Part shown: positions 1 through 8,295 of the stretch, piece after piece
How positions within the stretch are numbered: position 1 is the first letter of the stretch
Layout of the letters: each line of letters starts with the position of its first letter
From: UMGS1889 sp900556055
GTDB lineage: Bacteria; Bacillota; Clostridia; Oscillospirales; Ruminococcaceae
Length of the DNA stretch: 64,000 nucleotides
Assembly (NCBI GenBank): GCA_902463265.1
Contig: CABQEV010000002.1
Location: 62,001-126,000, forward strand
Reading direction: 5' to 3'
The notes under the pieces: generated by a model
Database searches by the model: none
What the model was told of the DNA's origin: nothing
Seen by the model: the letters and a program-made list of their open reading frames with translations, nothing else
Translations under genes and position numbers: made by a program

Positions 1-864
1 GATCTTATTTGTCCAGTACATAGCGTTGTCAACATAATGAACGGAAACCATCAGCTTATCCTTTGCGGAATCTGTCGGCATTCTGAAGCGCTCATTTGTT
101 GTGTTGTCGATGTTGGTCCAGTATCCCGAAGCGATAAGAAGACGGGTCTTGTTGTTGCCGCCCGTTGCTCTTACAGCATCAACAAAAGTCTGATTGAGAG
201 CGTTGACATAATCATAGATCTCGTCATCGGTCATGGTAACGCCTTCCTTTACCGTGCCGACATTTTCGTTATATCCCTCGAAAATGAGGTAATCGGAATA
301 ATCCTTGTAGCGGTTTGCGATCTGAGTCCAGAGATTTTTGAATATTTCAAGTGCCTTGTCCTTGTCGTAATTCTTGATTATGTATTCATCGTAATGGTGG
401 ACGTTGATAACAGCATAAAGACCGTTTTTGCGGCAATAGTCGATCAGCTCTTCAACGCGCTTGAAAATATCCTCGGAGATGGTAAATGTGCCGTCATCAG
501 CCATCTTATTGCCCCAGTAAACGGGGATTCGCACGGTTTTGAAGCCCTCAGCCTTCATTCCGTCGATCATTTCCTGCGTTGTGGGGATAGCGCCCCAGCA
601 TGTTTCGTAGTTTGAAACAGTATCCTGACCGATCGTTGCGGCACCCGATGTCTTGTTCTGGATATTCTGCCAGTATGCGTCCATAGTGTTGCCGAGGTTG
701 ATGCCGATGCCCATATCCTGTGCATATTCCGATGCTGTCATGTTTTTGCGCATTTTTCCGTCATCATATCCCGCACCGACAGACTTTGCGGCACAGCCTG
801 CGAGCATTGATACAGAAAGAGCAGCGGCAGTCATCACGGACAAAAGTTTATTGATCTTTTTCAT
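1..864 (-). CDS. GH5 endoglucanase-type lipoprotein (3' end outside window)
   Basis: Secreted glycoside hydrolase of family 5, probably a cellulase or related beta-glucanase anchored as a lipoprotein. The 288 codons present begin with a lipoprotein signal whose lipobox is LAGC (Cys24). The GH5 barrel then shows GINLGNT near residue 53, VRIPVYW near 111, NVHH near 154 and FEGYNE near 195, where Glu200 is the expected acid/base residue. The nucleophile Glu and C-terminus lie beyond the window edge, so any carbohydrate-binding or dockerin module cannot be judged. The start at 864 has AAGGACGG about 9 bases upstream and a good promoter. The family call is strong; substrate is inference. Confidence 0.9.
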   Translation of the reverse strand, partial: MKKINKLLSVMTAAALSVSMLAGCAAKSVGAGYDDGKMRKNMTASEYAQDMGIGINLGNTMDAYWQNIQNKTSGAATIGQDTVSNYETCWGAIPTTQEMIDGMKAEGFKTVRIPVYWGNKMADDGTFTISEDIFKRVEELIDYCRKNGLYAVINVHHYDEYIIKNYDKDKALEIFKNLWTQIANRYKDYSDYLIFEGYNENVGTVKEGVTMTDDEIYDYVNALNQTFVDAVRATGGNNKTRLLIASGYWTNIDNTTNERFRMPTDSAKDKLMVSVHYVDNAMYWTNKI

Positions 865-895
865 AAAGCAAGCCGTCCTTTTTGAATTTTTTTAT

Positions 896-924
896 ATTAT
901 AGCATAATAATTCACCTTGTTCAA
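896..924 (-). promoter_or_regulatory. sigma-A type promoter for the GH5 gene
   Basis: Reading the minus strand, TTGAAC and TATAAT are separated by 17 bases, and the -10 is preceded by TGC. The start codon at 864 follows about 30 bases downstream. Confidence 0.75.
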
Positions 925-957
925 TATCTGTTAATGTTAATATAACTGACCTTTTGT

Positions 958-990
958 GCAAAAAGGCGCAGGATAAAAATATCCTGCGCC
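958..990 (-). terminator. Rho-independent terminator after the CobW-family gene
   Basis: An 11-bp perfect stem (965-975 with 980-990) with a 4-base loop is followed on the minus strand by five T residues. It lies 20 bases past the stop of the CobW-family gene. Confidence 0.85.
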
Positions 991-1009
991 TGAATTTGTT
1001 TTATTGGTA

Positions 1010-2266
1010 TCAGTCGTCAAGGCACTTGTCAAGATCGGCTGCGATAGCCTTCTTATCCATGTTTCTGCCGATGAATACGAGCTTGATCTCTCTGTCGCCG
1101 TACTTCTCGTCCCAGTCCTTTGCAATGTCGGGATATTGCTTCAGAAGACGCTTTTTCTCGCTTTCGGGAGCTGCGGCGAACCACTTGCCCGATGCTGTTG
1201 CAGTGATCTGAACGCCAGCCTGCTCAAATACATAAGCGTCATCTCTGCTGTTGGAGAACCAGAGCATACCCTTGCAGCGGATTATGCTCTTGGGCCAGTT
1301 ATCAACAAATCCCTGGAGCTTGTCCTGATTGAAAGGTCTGCGGCGGCGGTATACAAATGTGCCAATGCCGTATTCCTCAGCTTCGCCCTCTTCATCGTTA
1401 TGGCAGTGTCCGCATGTGCATCCTTCGCCATGTTCATGATGATGCTCGTGATCGTGGTCGTGGTGATGCTCATGCTCATCATGGTCGTGATCATGGTGAT
1501 GTTCATGCTCATGATCGTGATCGTCATCATCGTCAACGCCGTTTTCATAAGCCTGTGCCCAGCCTGCCGATGTAACAGCCTTTTCAAAATCATAGGATTT
1601 AGTATCAAGAATATCGGAAACAGCGACCTTGCCGAAGCTGGATTCGATGATCCTTGCCTGAGGCTGGAGAGTGCGGATCATAGCCTTTACTCTGCCGAGC
1701 TGCTCAGCATCGACCTTATCTACCTTGTTAAGAATGATTGTGGAGCAGAATTCGATCTGCTGGATAAGGAGGTTCTCGATGTCCTCTTCTTCGATATCAG
1801 CGTTGAGGAGAGCATCTCCGCAGCCAAATTCGGTAGCCATTCTGAGTGCATCAACAACGGTAACGATATTGTCAAGACGGCAGATCGCAGGGTAACGCTT
1901 GTCAGCCTTGCCCTCAAGCACTGCGATGGACTGAGCGATAGGCATAGGCTCACAGATACCGCTTGCCTCGATCAGAATGTAGTCAAATTTTCCTGTTTTG
2001 ATAAGGTCAGCGATCTGGTTCATAAGATCGACCTTCAGTGTGCAGCAGATACAGCCGTTTGACAGAGGAACAAGGTTATCGTCCTTCTGAGTAACAGTGC
2101 CGCCCTTCTGGATAAGCTCTGCATCAATGTTTACTTCGCCGATATCATTAACGATAACAGCTGTCTTATAGCCCTCCTGATTGTTCAGGACGTGGTTGAT
2201 AAGAGTGGTCTTTCCTGCGCCGAGGTAACCGGTCAGCAGGGTGATTGGTACGAGATTTTTCTTCAT
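1010..2266 (-). CDS. CobW/COG0523-family GTP-dependent metallochaperone with His-rich loop
   Basis: G3E-family P-loop GTPase of the CobW/Zng1/YciC group, which deliver metals (often zinc) to client proteins. Walker A is GYLGAGKT at residues 13-20 and the metal-binding CxCC motif is C72-I-C74-C75. Residues 246-290 are an Asp/His/Glu loop with about 19 histidines followed by CTCGHC, a likely metal reservoir. A CobW C-terminal domain follows. The start was placed at 2266 because AAAGGA is well spaced there; an in-frame ATG six bases upstream is too close to the site. The gene is monocistronic with its own promoter and terminator. Which metal and client are served cannot be told from the sequence; no Zur box was recognised. 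Confidence 0.88.
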   Translation of the reverse strand: MKKNLVPITLLTGYLGAGKTTLINHVLNNQEGYKTAVIVNDIGEVNIDAELIQKGGTVTQKDDNLVPLSNGCICCTLKVDLMNQIADLIKTGKFDYILIEASGICEPMPIAQSIAVLEGKADKRYPAICRLDNIVTVVDALRMATEFGCGDALLNADIEEEDIENLLIQQIEFCSTIILNKVDKVDAEQLGRVKAMIRTLQPQARIIESSFGKVAVSDILDTKSYDFEKAVTSAGWAQAYENGVDDDDDHDHEHEHHHDHDHDEHEHHHDHDHEHHHEHGEGCTCGHCHNDEEGEAEEYGIGTFVYRRRRPFNQDKLQGFVDNWPKSIIRCKGMLWFSNSRDDAYVFEQAGVQITATASGKWFAAAPESEKKRLLKQYPDIAKDWDEKYGDREIKLVFIGRNMDKKAIAADLDKCLDD

Positions 2267-2320
2267 ATATATCATTTCCTTTCGTATACTAAACAGGGAG
2301 AGAATGCCTCTCGAAGATAA

Positions 2321-2349
2321 ATTATACCACATCGGAAGTCTTTTTTCAA
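2321..2349 (-). promoter_or_regulatory. promoter of the CobW-family gene
   Basis: TTGAAA and TATAAT are 17 bases apart on the minus strand, about 55 bases upstream of the start at 2266. Confidence 0.75.
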
Positions 2350-2368
2350 GGGATTTCACATATTTTTC

Positions 2369-2416
2369 AAAAAAAGCCTGCCGCCGATGCTTTCAGATAA
2401 AGCACCGACAGCAGGC
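2369..2416 (-). terminator. terminator after the RNHCP gene
   Basis: A long imperfect stem with GCCTGC/GCAGGC at its base and TGCTTT/AAAGCA in its middle is followed by a run of seven T on the minus strand, just past the RNHCP stop codon. Confidence 0.8.
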
Positions 2417-2421
2417 AGATT

Positions 2422-2847
2422 TTATTTGATGCTTCCTTCTCCGCCCATCAGCGCAGTGAGTTCTTCGATGCGTTCGATGGGGAAAGGCGGCTGGCAGAGC
2501 GGCCGCATTGCAATGCTCATGAGCTTCATGGGATTGTCATCGGCAGCCGATCTGTTGGACGAAAGCGTTCCGCAGCGTTTGCAGCGATGGATTATCGCCC
2601 ATTCGCCGCCCTTTCTCACCCACACCGCAACAGGCTCCATTATTCCTCCGCAGTCGGAAAGACGGTCGCCCGGTTCGATGTCAACGTGCAGGCTGGAAAG
2701 GCAGTTGGGACAGTGATTCCTGTGGTCGCTTCCTGCTCCCTCGGGGACGACTGTGCGTCCGCAGACCCTGCATACAAAAGTATCCTTGCAGGCGTGATTG
2801 CGGTAATATCCGCTTTCGTACATTTTTCTTTTATTTTCACGGTTCAT
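2422..2847 (-). CDS. RNHCP-domain zinc-ribbon protein
   Basis: A 141-residue cytoplasmic protein matching the RNHCP domain family, named for its conserved RNHCPxC motif, seen here at about residues 43-49. Three Cys pairs are visible: CRVC near 26, CPNC near 47 and CKRC near 95, suggesting zinc binding, perhaps with nucleic acid. The function of this family is not established. GGGAGG lies 8-9 bases before the ATG at 2847. No sigma-A promoter was found immediately upstream. It stands alone between the CobW gene and a lipoprotein gene, both of which have their own signals. Confidence 0.8.
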   Translation of the reverse strand: MNRENKRKMYESGYYRNHACKDTFVCRVCGRTVVPEGAGSDHRNHCPNCLSSLHVDIEPGDRLSDCGGIMEPVAVWVRKGGEWAIIHRCKRCGTLSSNRSAADDNPMKLMSIAMRPLCQPPFPIERIEELTALMGGEGSIK

Positions 2848-2967
2848 TGATAGATTCCTCCCGGATTTTTTTATGATCCTATGGGAGGTACGGCAAAGTA
2901 TACTGACCTCCCTGTCAGAATACTATTGCAGATGTGTATGTTGTTTTCAAAAACATTCTCCTAACCT

Positions 2968-3672
2968 TTAATATATCATTTTTGTGAGTACCCATCTTCC
3001 GTTTTCATATACCGCTTCTGCGTCAACGGAATAGGGTTCGGGGATAACTTCTTCTGCGGGTTCCTCAAGCTGTCCTGTTATAGTGAATTTGCATGATGTG
3101 CTGTCCGAGTATGTTATGTCGATCGCTGCATTGTCCCAGTTTACGTAATATCCCTTGCCGCCGTCATATGCCGCATTAATGCAAAGATCACCGTTTACGT
3201 CGAGATATTTCGGATCATTTTCATAAGGATAATTATAAAGCAGCTCGTCTGTATAATCCGAAGTATAAATTGTAAGCAGGTAATTTTTCAGATCATCGAA
3301 TGTTCTGAATTTTTCGTCATCTACCTTGTAAATATATTCACCCTCCACGGGATCGCCCGAATAGTGGAGAGAACTGAGCGAGAAAATGTATATCATGCAG
3401 TAAAGATTCCCGTCCATAAGCTCTCTGAGTGTATCGGCGGAAACAGTGTTTTCAGCAGCTTCCGTTTCGGCGGAAGTCTCAGCCGATGCTGCGGCTTCTG
3501 TTTCTGCGGCTGTTTCAGTTTCCGAAGATGTTTCAGTATCAGCCGAAGTTCCAGCCGTTTCGATCACAGTTTCGGACGGTGTTATAACGGTTGTCTGATC
3601 TCCGTTGACTGCGGGTGAACATGAACAGAGCAGCAGCGAGATCAGCGTGATAAGAATAATTCTGCGTTTCAT
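2968..3672 (-). CDS. secreted lipoprotein with Glu/Thr/Ala linker, possibly IseA-like
   Basis: A 234-residue predicted lipoprotein. The signal peptide ends in LLCSC (Cys18 as lipidated residue), followed by a low-complexity Ser/Glu/Thr/Ala linker at about residues 30-75 that probably spans the wall. The globular part (about 78-234) has the shape of inhibitor-type domains such as IseA of DL-endopeptidases (a short helix region, then FKNYL-type and beta-rich segments ending in NGRWVL), but I cannot confirm this. It resembles the lipoprotein at 40193-40822 in general architecture. Own promoter upstream; AAGGAAGG precedes the ATG. Confidence 0.65.
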   Translation of the reverse strand: MKRRIILITLISLLLCSCSPAVNGDQTTVITPSETVIETAGTSADTETSSETETAAETEAAASAETSAETEAAENTVSADTLRELMDGNLYCMIYIFSLSSLHYSGDPVEGEYIYKVDDEKFRTFDDLKNYLLTIYTSDYTDELLYNYPYENDPKYLDVNGDLCINAAYDGGKGYYVNWDNAAIDITYSDSTSCKFTITGQLEEPAEEVIPEPYSVDAEAVYENGRWVLTKMIY

Positions 3673-3706
3673 AAAAAAATCCTTCCTTGTTTATCGTTTG
3701 ATGCTT

Positions 3707-3735
3707 ATTATACTATTGCAAAATAAAAATGTAAA
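3707..3735 (-). promoter_or_regulatory. promoter of the 2968-3672 lipoprotein gene
   Basis: TTTACA and TATAAT with a 17-base spacer on the minus strand, about 35 bases ahead of the start codon. Confidence 0.65.
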
Positions 3736-3777
3736 GCAAAAATCGCTAAGATGCAGATTTTAAGGGATAAGCTGCAA

Positions 3778-5325
3778 TTATCTTCGGAATATTTTTCTGA
3801 ATGCTGATTTTCCCAATCCAAGGAAATATCTGAAATTATCCGTTCTTAAAAAGCATATCAGGAATATCAGATTCGGAACTGCGGCACATATGAGCATTTT
3901 CAGGATAAATCCTGATATTCCTGCCGATGTTACGGCATTTGCCGCTGCCGATGTCAGAAGATACGCCGCAAATGATACCGCCGTGTAGAGAAGCATGGTA
4001 AGAATGTGCTTTGTCATGGGCTTATGGAAAACGTGCCTGAACAGCATTAGAGGTTCTATCCATATGCAGGTCAGAAGGGTACTGATGATAGTTCCGAGGA
4101 AAACGCCCGCTGCGCCGAAATGCTTTGCGAGGACTATTGACGCAATGATGTTTATCGCCGATTCTGCCAGCGGTTTATATCGGTCGTAATAAAATGCGCC
4201 TGTCGCCTCACGGAAGGTGAGTGATGTTTTTCTCATGCCGCCGATAAAGAAGTTTATTGCGATAACAGCTGTCGTAAATCCGTCAAAGAGCATATTGTCC
4301 CCAAGCCAGAGCGTGATGAACGGGCTGAGCAGTACCCACAGGCAAACGGAACAGAAACCGTATATCCAGAAATTCAGGAAAAACATTCTGTCAAAAACGG
4401 TCACCATTTTGTCGGTATTTTTTTCGTCGGATACGGCATTGAGGTTTCCCACGCCCGCAAGCACAGACTGAAAGACCTGATTTATCACAAGAGTGAGCGC
4501 ATTTGTTATCAGGTAATAATTTGAATAGATGCCGACTGCCGCAAGGCTCACGAATTTCGACAGGATTATGTTATCCGTAGAAAGCACGACAACTCCGCCG
4601 ATCTTATGAAAAAGCATTGCGCCGATGTTTTTCTTTATTTCGACCAATGTTTCCTTTTCAACGGGCTTTGCGTCATTTTCTTTCAGATAGGGATACATTC
4701 TGTCAGCCTTAAAGGATACTGCGGCATTTTCTGCGGCGGTGAACAGAGTCTGCATCACGAGAAATGCGATATAGCTGCCGGTTGAAAGCAGAATTATTAT
4801 CTGAACGGCATTGAGCAGGAAATAAAATCCGTAGCGGTAGATAGTTGCAATATAGCGTTTTTCATCGCAGATAATGAGCGCACGCTTGTATGAGAAAAAA
4901 TAGGAAACTGCGGTGTTCAGCGTGAAAAGCCAGTAAATGACCGTAAGATGCGGGATATCCGGCACTTCGTTCATGAACACGGTGTAAAACGGTGTGAATG
5001 CTGCACCTATCAGCAGTATCGCAATGCCGATTGCAATATAAGCCTTTCTGTAAAGTGCCATCAGGCTTTTTATCTTCGGGATATCGTTCTGCGCAAGCGG
5101 CTTGTAAAGGCTGAAATTCATTGCGGGACCTATGCCCAGCTCGACCAGTGAAAAGATAGTCAGGATATTTGTGAAAAGCCCATTCAGACCGAGATAATCT
5201 TCGCTGAGACAGTCAAGGAATATTATCCTCGCCGCAAAGCTGATGATTATTCCCAGCACCTGCCCGATCATGGCGGTTATTAGGTTTTTGATTGAGCTTT
5301 CTGTTCGTGACATATTTTTTTGCAT
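3778..5325 (-). CDS. polysaccharide flippase, Wzx/PST type
   Basis: A 515-residue integral membrane protein of the MOP (oligosaccharide flippase) superfamily with about 12-14 hydrophobic segments. It would move lipid-linked repeat units across the membrane before polymerisation by the Wzy-like product of the gene just upstream. An in-frame ATG at 5346 lies inside the upstream gene and has no ribosome site. The ATG at 5325 has GGAAGAAG 11 bases ahead and begins one base after the upstream stop, so I chose it. It is the last gene of the surface-polysaccharide operon; no convincing terminator follows. Substrate is unknown. Confidence 0.85.
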   Translation of the reverse strand: MQKNMSRTESSIKNLITAMIGQVLGIIISFAARIIFLDCLSEDYLGLNGLFTNILTIFSLVELGIGPAMNFSLYKPLAQNDIPKIKSLMALYRKAYIAIGIAILLIGAAFTPFYTVFMNEVPDIPHLTVIYWLFTLNTAVSYFFSYKRALIICDEKRYIATIYRYGFYFLLNAVQIIILLSTGSYIAFLVMQTLFTAAENAAVSFKADRMYPYLKENDAKPVEKETLVEIKKNIGAMLFHKIGGVVVLSTDNIILSKFVSLAAVGIYSNYYLITNALTLVINQVFQSVLAGVGNLNAVSDEKNTDKMVTVFDRMFFLNFWIYGFCSVCLWVLLSPFITLWLGDNMLFDGFTTAVIAINFFIGGMRKTSLTFREATGAFYYDRYKPLAESAINIIASIVLAKHFGAAGVFLGTIISTLLTCIWIEPLMLFRHVFHKPMTKHILTMLLYTAVSFAAYLLTSAAANAVTSAGISGFILKMLICAAVPNLIFLICFLRTDNFRYFLGLGKSAFRKIFRR

Positions 5326-5326
5326 A

Positions 5327-6661
5327 TTATAAAATTCTTCTTCCATTTACGATCAGTGATGTGTCCATAAGAAACCATTTCAGCAAGAATACCATTATCA
5401 GTACAGTGAGTGTATTTACTGAAATTACTGATGAATAAAACGCTTCTTCATAAAATTGCATTGTTAATCCAAAAGAAATGAACGCATATGTGAGTATACG
5501 CAAATCAATTTTTGTGTTTACATTTGAAGCTTTGATTTTATTATAAAAAATGGTGTAGAATATTGCACAAAGAGGATATAGTATTATAACTCCGGTATAT
5601 CCGAAATCATATATAATTCTCCTGAAAACCGTATAAACATTTCCCATATTTATTCCTGTCAGTGAATAACGAAATTCATGATGAGTGATATATTGAAGTT
5701 CTTTAATGCCAAAGTATCTGCCCAAAAATGCGTTTATCGCATAAAATGTTTCTTTTCCCCAAATATCCGATGGGAGTGGAGGATTAATTAGGAAGGAGTC
5801 AAGTAACGGGATCGAACCTCCGGCATAGAATGCAATATAATATACAGGGTCTGAATTTGAGGCTCTGCCAACGATTTCACGGGATAAAACAAAAAATACA
5901 CAGAATGCTATAAAAATAAGAAAGCATCTTATTATAAATTTATACTGGTTTTTAAAACCGCCATTGTGTTTAACATAAAGTATGTAATATAAAAAAATTG
6001 CTGCACTGACTAAACGTATTATCTGATATCTTCCGGCAGAAAAAAGCGAAAAGAACATGTAAATAATACATGGAATGATATATTTGATTTGTTTAACGAC
6101 TTTTTTTGTTACTATAATGTTATTAATAAAAATGTATAGTGACAGATAAGAAATTGACTGACACAGTTTGAAAAAAGCTTTGCAGAAAACATTAACATCA
6201 TTTTCTATAGAAATTACACCGTATGATGCAGCTGCACGGTAAATAGATGTAACTTGTGAAATGGTCGAAACATAACCGTATTTTTTTGAAACAGAAATTA
6301 TTTCATATGCATACCATATAGAAGATATAAGTGTCAATACAATCAATATTATATTTTTAAGCGGAGGAAATCCTATCACGCTTAATTCTGAATTGCTGTT
6401 GGTAATTTTTTTGTTTTGATTGAATATAAGCTCTGTGAATAGAGAAGCTGCGCTAAAAATCGCTAAACCACCGCATACTAATGCATAGGTTTCAAAATGT
6501 ATTTCAAAATTCCAATATTTGTTGCAGTAAACAGCACATAAAATGCTCACAGTAAAAACAGCACAAACTATAACAGGAGGAGAGAGCAGGTCCTTTTTAA
6601 AAAAGAAAATATTTAAAGCGAGCAGAGCCAGCACTGTTATTAACATTAGGTAAAGTAGCAT
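5327..6661 (-). CDS. Wzy-like O-antigen/oligosaccharide repeat-unit polymerase
   Basis: A 444-residue protein with at least ten membrane segments and a large extracytoplasmic loop near residues 270-350, the usual plan of Wzy polymerases and O-antigen ligases. Such proteins share little sequence, so the call rests on topology and on its place between a GT4 gene and a Wzx flippase gene. Its DNA is visibly richer in A+T than its neighbours, with many TTT, ATA and AAA codons, which is common for polymerase genes that move between strains. About 100 non-coding bases separate it from the GT4 gene upstream. Confidence 0.75.
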   Translation of the reverse strand: MLLYLMLITVLALLALNIFFFKKDLLSPPVIVCAVFTVSILCAVYCNKYWNFEIHFETYALVCGGLAIFSAASLFTELIFNQNKKITNSNSELSVIGFPPLKNIILIVLTLISSIWYAYEIISVSKKYGYVSTISQVTSIYRAAASYGVISIENDVNVFCKAFFKLCQSISYLSLYIFINNIIVTKKVVKQIKYIIPCIIYMFFSLFSAGRYQIIRLVSAAIFLYYILYVKHNGGFKNQYKFIIRCFLIFIAFCVFFVLSREIVGRASNSDPVYYIAFYAGGSIPLLDSFLINPPLPSDIWGKETFYAINAFLGRYFGIKELQYITHHEFRYSLTGINMGNVYTVFRRIIYDFGYTGVIILYPLCAIFYTIFYNKIKASNVNTKIDLRILTYAFISFGLTMQFYEEAFYSSVISVNTLTVLIMVFLLKWFLMDTSLIVNGRRIL

Positions 6662-6760
6662 TTATATCACCATTTTAATTAGGATAATTAGATAATAAAT
6701 TTAATAATTTCAGCATTATAAGTGTTAATGCGTATATTTATTAAAAAATCAACTTTTGAT

Positions 6761-7909
6761 TCACTCCAATGACAGGTAGATTTCTTCCAGCTGCTTTGCA
6801 GACTGTCTGATGTCATATCTGGCGTTTTTTATTTCGGCTGACATGTTTTTTCTCTCATAGCTGCTGTTGTATGAAAGGATAGTGTCTGCCCATTTTTCCT
6901 TCGGATCGTCAAGCGAAAGATATTCCGCAAGCTCTGTTACTGCGGCTTCGGTGGGAACTGTGTCGGCACAAAGCGTCCTCAGCCCCGCCGCCTGCGATTC
7001 TACCGCAACTATTCCAAGTCCCTCAAAGCGCGAGGGCAGCACAAAGCAGTCCATGGCGGAATAAACAGCAGACAGATCGGACGATGTGCCGTAAAATATA
7101 ACCGCCTCTGAAAGCCCTTTTTCGCCGACAAGCGATCTTATGCTTTCTTCCGCTTCGCCGTTTCCTACCAGAAGGAGTACAGAATCCGGTTCCTTTTTGT
7201 GTACATCTTCAAAAACATTTATCAGAAATTCGTGATTTTTCTGATATGCAAATCTTCCGACATGACCTATAACAAACCTGTCGGATATGCCCAGACGTGC
7301 CCGTTCCGCATTTCTTTTGTTTTCATCGAATGCAAATCTTTCCGCGTCAATGCCGTTTTTGAGTATCGTGTATCTTTGTCCGTCACAGACTTTTGCGGGG
7401 AATACCCATCTTGCCGCCTCATCGGAGCAGGCAAGGAATATAACATTTTCAGACGGCATAAACAGCCTGCACAGCTTATGGCAGATTTTTTTTATAATGA
7501 TGGACGCATTGACACCGGATGATGTTCCGTCAATGCCCGTGCTGTGGGAATGAATAATGATCTTCTGGCATTTTCCCTTTACTGCAAGGTATGCAGGTGC
7601 GGCGGTAAATGCGTTGCTTGCGTGGATATGTATACAGTCATAGTGATTTTCCGATGCGGCTTTTTTTAATGCGGCAAAATTCTCAAACTGTTTTTTTATC
7701 TTGTTTCTGCTTTTTACGGAATGGTAAAAATGTCCGCCGTTTGCTTCGATCTCCCTGATGTATTTTTCCTCGGGCATCATCGTTGCGATAAAATCAACGG
7801 CAACCCTGTCCTTGTTGATATGCGAGTACCAGTTCCATGCGATTACCGATATTCCGCCCTTTCCGAAATTCCCGGGACCAACTTCCAGAACCCTGACCTT
7901 TCCGATCAT
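6761..7909 (-). CDS. GT4-family glycosyltransferase
   Basis: A 382-residue GT-B fold glycosyltransferase (family 4, group 1 type) acting at the cytoplasmic membrane face. The N-terminal domain carries a glycine-rich GPGNFGKGGIS segment, and the C-terminal domain has the donor-site signature RFEGLGIVAVE with the E-x7-E arrangement. The start was set at 7909, where ATGA overlaps the stop of the TagD-like gene; the longer frame to 7978 lies inside that gene. Translational coupling to the upstream gene is likely. Sugar donor and acceptor cannot be told. Confidence 0.88.
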   Translation of the reverse strand: MIGKVRVLEVGPGNFGKGGISVIAWNWYSHINKDRVAVDFIATMMPEEKYIREIEANGGHFYHSVKSRNKIKKQFENFAALKKAASENHYDCIHIHASNAFTAAPAYLAVKGKCQKIIIHSHSTGIDGTSSGVNASIIIKKICHKLCRLFMPSENVIFLACSDEAARWVFPAKVCDGQRYTILKNGIDAERFAFDENKRNAERARLGISDRFVIGHVGRFAYQKNHEFLINVFEDVHKKEPDSVLLLVGNGEAEESIRSLVGEKGLSEAVIFYGTSSDLSAVYSAMDCFVLPSRFEGLGIVAVESQAAGLRTLCADTVPTEAAVTELAEYLSLDDPKEKWADTILSYNSSYERKNMSAEIKNARYDIRQSAKQLEEIYLSLE

Positions 7910-8295
7910 TTCATCAGATCCTCCTTGATCTTGGTCGTGGAGATCTCTGGCGTTCTTTCGAGATATACTACTTCGCATTTTTCGGAAAGATAGTCAAATT
8001 TTCCTTCCCAGTCGCTGCCCATGACAAATACATCTATCTTATAGTCGTCAATGTCGGTAAGCTTCTGCTCCCAGCATTTTTCGGGTATCACAAGATCGAC
8101 GCAGCGAAGTGCTTCAAGCATATTCTTTCTTTCCTCATAGGAAAAATAGCTCTTCTTGTTTTTCTCATTCAGATTGAATTCATCTGTCGATAATGCGACT
8201 ATCAGATAATCTCCGAGATTTTTCGCTCTCTGCAGCAGCCGTATATGACCGTAATGCAGCAGATCGAATGTGCCGTAGGTTATAACACGTTTCAT
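7906..8295 (-). CDS. tagD: glycerol-3-phosphate cytidylyltransferase-type enzyme (TagD-like)
   Basis: A 129-residue nucleotidyltransferase of the TagD/GCT family that activates glycerol 3-phosphate to CDP-glycerol. Near the N-terminus is GTFDLLHYGHIRLL, including the HxGH nucleotide site, and near the C-terminus is RTPEISTTKIK, matching the RTxGISTT motif of the family with Pro and Glu in place of the usual two residues. Length fits the family. It overlaps both neighbours by 4 bases (LicD upstream, GT4 downstream). Its product would supply phosphoglycerol for polymer backbone or decoration. A related substrate such as phosphocholine or ethanolamine phosphate cannot be excluded. Confidence 0.85.
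   Translation of the reverse strand: MKRVITYGTFDLLHYGHIRLLQRAKNLGDYLIVALSTDEFNLNEKNKKSYFSYEERKNMLEALRCVDLVIPEKCWEQKLTDIDDYKIDVFVMGSDWEGKFDYLSEKCEVVYLERTPEISTTKIKEDLMK

Noticed and set aside
37..615. Open frame of 192 codons on the plus strand inside the GH5 gene
   Set aside because: Antisense to a clear GH5 domain; no ribosome site.
1004..2062. Open frame of 352 codons on the plus strand, opposite the CobW-family gene
   Set aside because: Its Val/Met-rich stretch is just the complement of the His/Asp/Glu codon run; no start signals.
2883..2912. GGGAGGT/ACCTCCC inverted repeat between two minus-strand genes as a terminator
   Set aside because: The loop is long and neither strand has a T-run after the stem; too weak to call.
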